A stretch of DNA of 7,291 nt, taken from positions 1 through 7,291 of the forward strand of contig JAUVLN010000106.1 of NCBI GenBank assembly GCA_030600725.1, written 5' to 3'. Every line of letters begins with the position of its first letter. The stretch's first letter is position 1. Source of the DNA: Thermoplasmatota archaeon. GTDB taxonomy: Archaea; Thermoplasmatota; Penumbrarchaeia; Penumbrarchaeales; Penumbrarchaeaceae. Positions 1-3,888 of this stretch are shown piece by piece. Under the pieces are notes generated by a model. The model was given only the letters and a program-made list of their open reading frames with translations. It was not told the origin of the DNA and made no database searches. The position numbers and the translations under genes were made by a program.

Positions 1-1
1 C

Positions 2-817
2 ACCAGGATCGAGGACGAATTCCGCGTGCCCATGATGGGGAGCAGGAACCTGCTCAGATCGGAGGAGAGGGAGGAGAAGAAGAGCTACTACTGGTTACTG
101 GAGAAAGCCGGCCTCCCCTTCCCGGAGAAGGTGGACACCCCCGAGGAGATAGATCAGCTGGTTATCGTCAAGCTGCATCATGCTGTCAAGAAGCTGGAGA
201 GGGGTTTCTTCACGGCCTCCTCCACGGAGGAGTATTACGAGAAATCCGGAAAGCTGTTGGACCAGGGTGTGATCGATGAGGAGACGCTGGCCGATGCGAG
301 GATGGAGAAATATGTGATCGGGCCCGTTTTCAACTTCGACTTCTTCTACTCGCCCCTCGAGGAGGAGATGCCCAGGGTCGAGTTGTTGGGGGTGGATTGG
401 AGGCTCGAGACATCTCTCGACGGCCACGTTCGACTCCCGGCACCCCAGCAGATGACCCTGAATGAGGAACAGACCCTTCCCGAGTACACGGTTTGCGGCC
501 ACAACAGCGCAACCCTGAGGGAGTCGCTGCTGGAGAAGGTTTTCGACATGGCGGAGCGGTGGGTGGAGGCTTCCATAAAACACTACTCTCCTGGCATAAT
601 CGGCCCATTCTGCCTTCAGACCTGTGTCGATAAGGACATGAACTTCTCGATATACGATGTGGCCCCGAGGATAGGAGGAGGGACCAACGTCCACATGTGG
701 TCCGGACATCCTTACGGGAATTCGCTGTGGAGGAAACCGGTATCCACGGGAAGACGGATCGCTATGGAGATCAGGAGGGCGGCCTCCGAGGACAGATTGG
801 ATGAGATAATATCCTGA
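2..817 (+). CDS. purP: PurP-type formate-dependent FAICAR synthetase (5'-truncated by window edge)
   Basis: This is the archaeal enzyme that formylates AICAR to FAICAR using formate and ATP, a late step of de novo purine synthesis carried out in bacteria by PurH. The frame is open from base 2, so the first codons belong to the gene interior and the true start lies outside the window; 271 residues are visible against roughly 360 in known members. In fragment numbering, recognisable blocks are YVIGPVFNFDFFYSPL (104-119), followed by VELLGVDWR and a DGHVRLPA segment, then APRIGGGTN (221-229) and the C-terminal VSTGRRIAMEI (247-257). All resemble my memory of methanogen PurP proteins of the ATP-grasp fold. 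A GTG at 26 is in frame but is not a credible start, because the residues before it (IEDEFRVP) also fit the family. The end is intact (TGA at 815-817). The next gene has its own promoter, so this gene probably ends its transcript. No clear T-rich terminator follows. Confidence 0.93.
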   Translation, partial: TRIEDEFRVPMMGSRNLLRSEEREEKKSYYWLLEKAGLPFPEKVDTPEEIDQLVIVKLHHAVKKLERGFFTASSTEEYYEKSGKLLDQGVIDEETLADARMEKYVIGPVFNFDFFYSPLEEEMPRVELLGVDWRLETSLDGHVRLPAPQQMTLNEEQTLPEYTVCGHNSATLRESLLEKVFDMAERWVEASIKHYSPGIIGPFCLQTCVDKDMNFSIYDVAPRIGGGTNVHMWSGHPYGNSLWRKPVSTGRRIAMEIRRAASEDRLDEIIS

Positions 818-850
818 TCCACGGATGTTATCACAGCCAGGGGCCAGTCA

Positions 851-899
851 AAAATTAGATATACCATTGCCGACAATCCATTTACCTAGGGGTTACCGG
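851..899 (+). promoter_or_regulatory. Archaeal promoter and weak Shine-Dalgarno for the coiled-coil gene
   Basis: A run of A followed by TTAGATATA (855-863) reads as a BRE/TATA element. Its centre is about 41 bases before the ATG at 900, so transcription would begin near 884-886. The short leader contains AGGGGTTA (888-895), an imperfect match to the archaeal Shine-Dalgarno sequence with suitable spacing. The same geometry recurs at the two promoters near 1600-1700. Confidence 0.5.
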
Positions 900-1187
900 A
901 TGGTTTTTGAATCGTTGAAAAAGATGTTCAAGTTCACCAAGGAGTCCAGGATGGAGCGGCAGCAGGCATCATTCAACCGGATCGATGAGGAGATCGATGA
1001 TTACGAGAAGGAGATCCAGGAGTATCTCAGGTCAACGAAGCAGAGGAATGAACCGCCTGTTCCCGAGGGCCCCGTTTCGTTATCGCAGGGTGGAGGCATT
1101 AAGATGCCCCCCACCGAGGGCGAGGGAGAAAAACCGGTTCAGGAAGCCGAAAAAAAAAGAAAAATAATAGAACCTATACTTCCTTGA
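900..1187 (+). CDS. Small coiled-coil hypothetical protein (95 aa)
   Basis: I do not recognise this protein. The start at 900 was chosen because a TATA-like box and a Shine-Dalgarno-like AGGGGTTA precede it. The open frame extends up to 825, but that extension would be translated from within the promoter. The protein has three visible parts. Residues 1-16 can form a basic amphipathic helix (VFESLKKMFKF). Residues 18-45 show a regular heptad spacing of bulky residues (M18, F25, I28, I32, Y35, I39, Y42), which predicts a coiled coil. The remainder is Pro/Gly/Glu-rich, probably disordered, and ends in a Lys/Arg cluster. There is no signal peptide or membrane span. The 3' end overlaps the convergent zinc-ribbon gene by 14 bases. 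A nine-A run (1150-1158) in the lysine codons could promote slippage. The role is unknown; oligomerisation or peripheral membrane contact through the amphipathic N-terminus is only an inference. Confidence 0.62.
   Translation: MVFESLKKMFKFTKESRMERQQASFNRIDEEIDDYEKEIQEYLRSTKQRNEPPVPEGPVSLSQGGGIKMPPTEGEGEKPVQEAEKKRKIIEPILP
1150..1173 (-). terminator. T-rich intrinsic-type terminator for the minus-strand zinc-ribbon gene
   Basis: Immediately past the TAG of the minus-strand gene, the transcript would read TATTATTTTTC followed by nine T residues (the complement of 1150-1168). Archaeal RNA polymerase terminates at such U-tracts without a hairpin. The tract lies inside the coding end of the convergent plus-strand gene, where it encodes KKRK. 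Confidence 0.6.
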
Positions 1188-1560
1188 TGTCCAGTTCAAG
1201 CACAACCTCTCTTCCTTTCTGCAGAAGCTCGTCATGCTTGACCCGCCACTCCTTGTTCGTGTGGTTATTCGAAAGCTCATCATCGGCCTCCTCGAGAAAT
1301 GACAGATCTACCACACTGTCCCCGCCTTCCGTCCTCTTCACCACCTCCATTCTGGCCTTTTCCAGCAGGTCCCGGAATGTGGCCTTCCAGTCATTCTCAT
1401 CGCCGTCTATCCTCGCCTGCATTAGCTTGGCGGTTAGAAATGGATAGTTCTTGTTCAAGATCACCCTTCCACAGGCGGGACACTCCCAGGATGGCTCCTC
1501 GCTCCCCGTCTTGAACTCCTCCCTGCATTCGGAGTCGCCGCATTTGACTATCATCTGCAT
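1174..1560 (-). CDS. Zinc-ribbon hypothetical protein (128 aa)
   Basis: This is a small soluble protein of unknown function with a four-cysteine zinc ribbon at its N-terminus: C7-x4-C12-x14-C27-x2-C30 (KCGDSEC ... WECPACGR). The rest is charged and predicted helical (residues about 38-70 and 95-128), with no membrane segment or signal. The ATG at 1560 was chosen over the upstream in-frame ATG at 1599 because GGCGGTG (1573-1567), a one-mismatch Shine-Dalgarno, sits six bases before it. A TATA-like TTTTATC lies about 44 bases upstream, which places the 1599 ATG at the promoter itself. A further ATG two codons in (1554) is possible but less well spaced. The gene is divergent from the XPD-like helicase and shares a roughly 140-base control region with it. 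Its 3' end overlaps the coiled-coil gene. Zinc ribbons of this sort bind nucleic acid or protein; which applies here cannot be told. Confidence 0.78.
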   Translation of the reverse strand: MQMIVKCGDSECREEFKTGSEEPSWECPACGRVILNKNYPFLTAKLMQARIDGDENDWKATFRDLLEKARMEVVKRTEGGDSVVDLSFLEEADDELSNNHTNKEWRVKHDELLQKGREVVLELDIKEV

Positions 1561-1607
1561 CGTAAGCACCGCCCAATGGCCTGAAAAGGGGCAACTCATT
1601 GATAAAA
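1561..1607 (-). promoter_or_regulatory. Promoter and Shine-Dalgarno of the zinc-ribbon gene
   Basis: On the minus strand a TTTTATC element (1607-1601) resembles an archaeal TATA box and predicts initiation near 1577. That gives a leader of about 17 bases carrying GGCGGTG (1573-1567), six bases before the ATG at 1560. It lies back to back with the helicase promoter. Confidence 0.45.
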
Positions 1608-1655
1608 CCCATCCATATCTCCTGATTGTTTCACTTCCCCCCCTCCTCCATATCC

Positions 1656-1700
1656 TCTAATAAGCTATCCTGTGAAATCCCGCACATGGCCGAGGGTTTC
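1656..1700 (+). promoter_or_regulatory. Promoter and ribosome-binding site of the XPD-like helicase
   Basis: TCTAATAAG (1656-1664) is the best TATA-like element. It is centred about 40 bases before the ATG at 1701, the same distance as at the other two promoters here. The predicted start of transcription near 1686 leaves a short leader containing GAGGGT (1692-1697), a partial Shine-Dalgarno. If translation began at the ATG at 1686, the mRNA would be nearly leaderless, which also occurs in archaea. Confidence 0.4.
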
Positions 1701-3812
1701 ATGTCCCTGTTCCCATATGAGGTTCGTCCCATACAGGATAGGATAATGGCATCAATATGGGATGCTTTGACATGTGGCGGTCATGTGGTGATAGAGGCGG
1801 GTACCGGCTCGGGAAAGACGATCTCCGCACTTGCTCCAACATTGGAGTATGCCTATTCCAATCATAAAAGGATCCTATACCTGACCCGGACCAACTCACA
1901 GCAAAAACAGGTGATAGAGGAGTTCCGCAGAATACGGGACCTGCAGGGCGTAAGAGAGGTATGTGAAAATGAGGCCCCGATACTTGAAGAAAAGGGCCGC
2001 CTCGGGCGGATCCTCGATGAGATCAATGAGGCCGAGATACCGGATAGGGAGAATGTAACGTATCCTCGGGATAATATCTTCGAAAGCATCTGGGACGGTG
2101 GGATGGCAGAGGGTCTATGTGTGGGCCTTCAGGGCAGATCCAACATGTGCCCGATCACCTCCGAGGATCCGGAATTTATAGGAGGGACTCCCGAGGAACT
2201 GTCGAAGATGTGCTCGGAGAGGAAGAAGAATACCATGAACAGGATGGCGGGAAAGCCAAACGGCGGAAAGGAGTGCAGGTATTTTTCCGCTTTCCTCCTT
2301 GATGATGGCCTGGAGGTAAGGGAATGGGCCGAGAAGGTGATCCCCACTGCGGAGGAGCTGATAGACCATTCGCTTTCGATGGGGATCTGCCCCTACGAGG
2401 TCACCAAGGCGATCATCCAGGATGCTGTCTTGATCACGGCGCCCTATATCTATTTCATCTCTCCTTTCATCAGAAGAAGGCTGCTCGAGTGGATGGACTG
2501 CTCGATTGATGAGGTTATCGTGATAATCGATGAGGCGCACAACCTCTCCCAGTTCGCAAGGGAGCTCTCCTCACTATCTATAGGCAGCAGGACGATACAA
2601 GCTGCCATGTCGGAGGTCGAGAGACACGGCGACCACGAGATAGGAGGGGGTATGTTCATAAGCGGTTTCCTGGAAAGATTCCAGACGGCCATGGGTCGGC
2701 TGAGTGAGGAATATCTTATAGATGAGGACGGGCTCGTGCCCCCGTCATCACTGACCGAGGAGCTGATGTTCCTCACAGGAAAGAACTCCAACAGGATCGA
2801 TGATCTCTGCACGAGGATGACCCACCATGGGACCGCGATCCAGGATAGGAAGAAGGCGGAGGGGAAACTTCCCCGGTCATACATACATGCTGTGGGCGCC
2901 TTCTACCTGATGTGGAGGGAGCTGGAGTTCGAGAGATACACGCCGCTCGTCTTGAAAGGTGAGAGCGAGGGGTCAGGATACCTTGAAGCGTTCTCGATGG
3001 ACCCATCCACTTTGACGGGGGTCCTAAGCGAGGTCCACGCCTCCATTCATCTGTCCGGCACCCTCTCCCCACTTGAGGAATACCGGGATTCCATCGGTTT
3101 GCCCGAGAACGCCTCTCTCATAAGTATGTCGCCCCCATTTCCGCCCGAGAACAGGATGCTTGTACACTCGAAGGAGCTGACCACGAACTACGAACAGCTG
3201 ATGAGGGATCCGGAGATGATCGAGATGTTCAGGAGGGAGATAATAGGGATCCTTCAGGTGGAGAAGGGGCGAAACCTGGCCCTCTTCTTTCCCTCCTTCG
3301 ACCTTTTAGGGAGGATCTTTGGCACCCAGGAGCTGGAGGATGGTACCTCTTTACCCCCATCCATCGATTGCGGCAGGGAGCTGTTCATCGAGAGGAGGGG
3401 AAGCGCCCAATCCGAGGTAATGGACCTCGTGGAGAGGTTCAAGGAAAGCCGCGGTGGAGTACTCGCTTCGGTAATCGGGGGGCGTCTATCCGAGGGGGTC
3501 GACTATCCCGGAAAGGAGCTGGAGATCGTTATCATCGTGGGTATCCCTTATCCCAAACCGAATGCCAGACAGAGAGCCCTATTGGCCTATTATGATATAC
3601 GCTTTGGTAAGGGGTGGGAATATACGGTTATCGCCCCCGCTACCAGGAGGATGCTCCAGGCTCTAGGCAGGATGATAAGGAGCGAGGAGGAGAGGGGTTT
3701 TGGGGCTATCCTGGATAAGAGGGCGGTACATTTCAGGGCGGAGTTCACCGGTATAAGTGAGGAGAGGGAGATCCCCGCTGTTTTGAAGAGATTCTTTCAG
3801 GGGAACTATTAA
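1701..3812 (+). CDS. xpd: XPD/Rad3-like iron-sulfur DNA helicase (superfamily 2)
   Basis: This is an ATP-dependent helicase of the XPD/Rad3/FANCJ group, known to unwind DNA 5' to 3' and to act in repair. The 703 residues from ATG 1701 carry the full motif set: Walker A AGTGSGKT (33-40), motif Ia LTRTNSQQKQ, four candidate cluster cysteines C150, C171, C192 and C230 (the last in ICPYE), DEAH (277-280), SGTLSPLEEY (452-461), FFPSF, GGRLSEGVDYPG (593-604) and QALGRMIR (653-660). All active-site motifs look intact. The cysteine spacing (20, 20 and 37 intervening residues) is close to that I recall for human XPD (17, 20, 34). About 45 extra residues lie between motif Ia and the first cysteine. ATG 1686 is an alternative start, adding five residues (MAEGF). 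The frame is open to 1626, but the added N-terminus would span the promoter. DinG-type helicases are related, but the CRYF...CPY pattern and motif III favour XPD. It may act in excision repair or another unwinding role; no partner nuclease is adjacent. Confidence 0.93.
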   Translation: MSLFPYEVRPIQDRIMASIWDALTCGGHVVIEAGTGSGKTISALAPTLEYAYSNHKRILYLTRTNSQQKQVIEEFRRIRDLQGVREVCENEAPILEEKGRLGRILDEINEAEIPDRENVTYPRDNIFESIWDGGMAEGLCVGLQGRSNMCPITSEDPEFIGGTPEELSKMCSERKKNTMNRMAGKPNGGKECRYFSAFLLDDGLEVREWAEKVIPTAEELIDHSLSMGICPYEVTKAIIQDAVLITAPYIYFISPFIRRRLLEWMDCSIDEVIVIIDEAHNLSQFARELSSLSIGSRTIQAAMSEVERHGDHEIGGGMFISGFLERFQTAMGRLSEEYLIDEDGLVPPSSLTEELMFLTGKNSNRIDDLCTRMTHHGTAIQDRKKAEGKLPRSYIHAVGAFYLMWRELEFERYTPLVLKGESEGSGYLEAFSMDPSTLTGVLSEVHASIHLSGTLSPLEEYRDSIGLPENASLISMSPPFPPENRMLVHSKELTTNYEQLMRDPEMIEMFRREIIGILQVEKGRNLALFFPSFDLLGRIFGTQELEDGTSLPPSIDCGRELFIERRGSAQSEVMDLVERFKESRGGVLASVIGGRLSEGVDYPGKELEIVIIVGIPYPKPNARQRALLAYYDIRFGKGWEYTVIAPATRRMLQALGRMIRSEEERGFGAILDKRAVHFRAEFTGISEEREIPAVLKRFFQGNY

Positions 3813-3819
3813 TAGGCGG

Positions 3820-3830
3820 TTTGTTTCTTT
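3820..3830 (+). terminator. T-rich terminator after the helicase gene
   Basis: TTTGTTTCTTT begins eight bases after the helicase TAA and has no stem-loop, matching archaeal U-tract termination. It directly precedes the promoter of the next gene, which suggests that the two genes are transcribed separately. Confidence 0.45.
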
Positions 3831-3888
3831 ACATATGAATTGTGGGATGTCAAATACTCCGGTTCTACGATTCTAAGGAGAGGTTTCC
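3828..3888 (+). promoter_or_regulatory. Promoter and strong Shine-Dalgarno deciding a TTG start
   Basis: TTTACATAT (3828-3836) is a TATA-like element. AGGAGAGGT (3876-3884) is a strong ribosome-binding sequence directly before the TTG at 3889. An in-frame TAA at 3874-3876 excludes any start further upstream, so the TTG is the only sensible initiation codon. Confidence 0.6.

Noticed and set aside
95..709. 204-codon minus-strand open frame opposite purP
   Set aside because: The plus-strand frame is an unmistakable PurP, and the antisense product has no recognisable domain or ribosome site.
825..899. Upstream extension of the coiled-coil gene to the ATG at 825
   Set aside because: It would translate the TATA-like region, the added residues are unlike the rest of the protein, and there is no ribosome site.
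1397..1612. Minus-strand 71-codon frame from an ATG at 1612, preceded by AGGAG at a good distance
   Set aside because: It overlaps the zinc-ribbon gene out of frame, starts upstream of the predicted transcription start near 1577, and its product has no conserved-looking features. The AGGAG is probably chance, though a longer transcript could make it a leader peptide.
1626..1700. Upstream extension of the helicase to the ATG at 1626
   Set aside because: The added N-terminus lies over the divergent promoter region. XPD proteins usually have only 30-40 residues before Walker A, which fits a start at 1701 or 1686.
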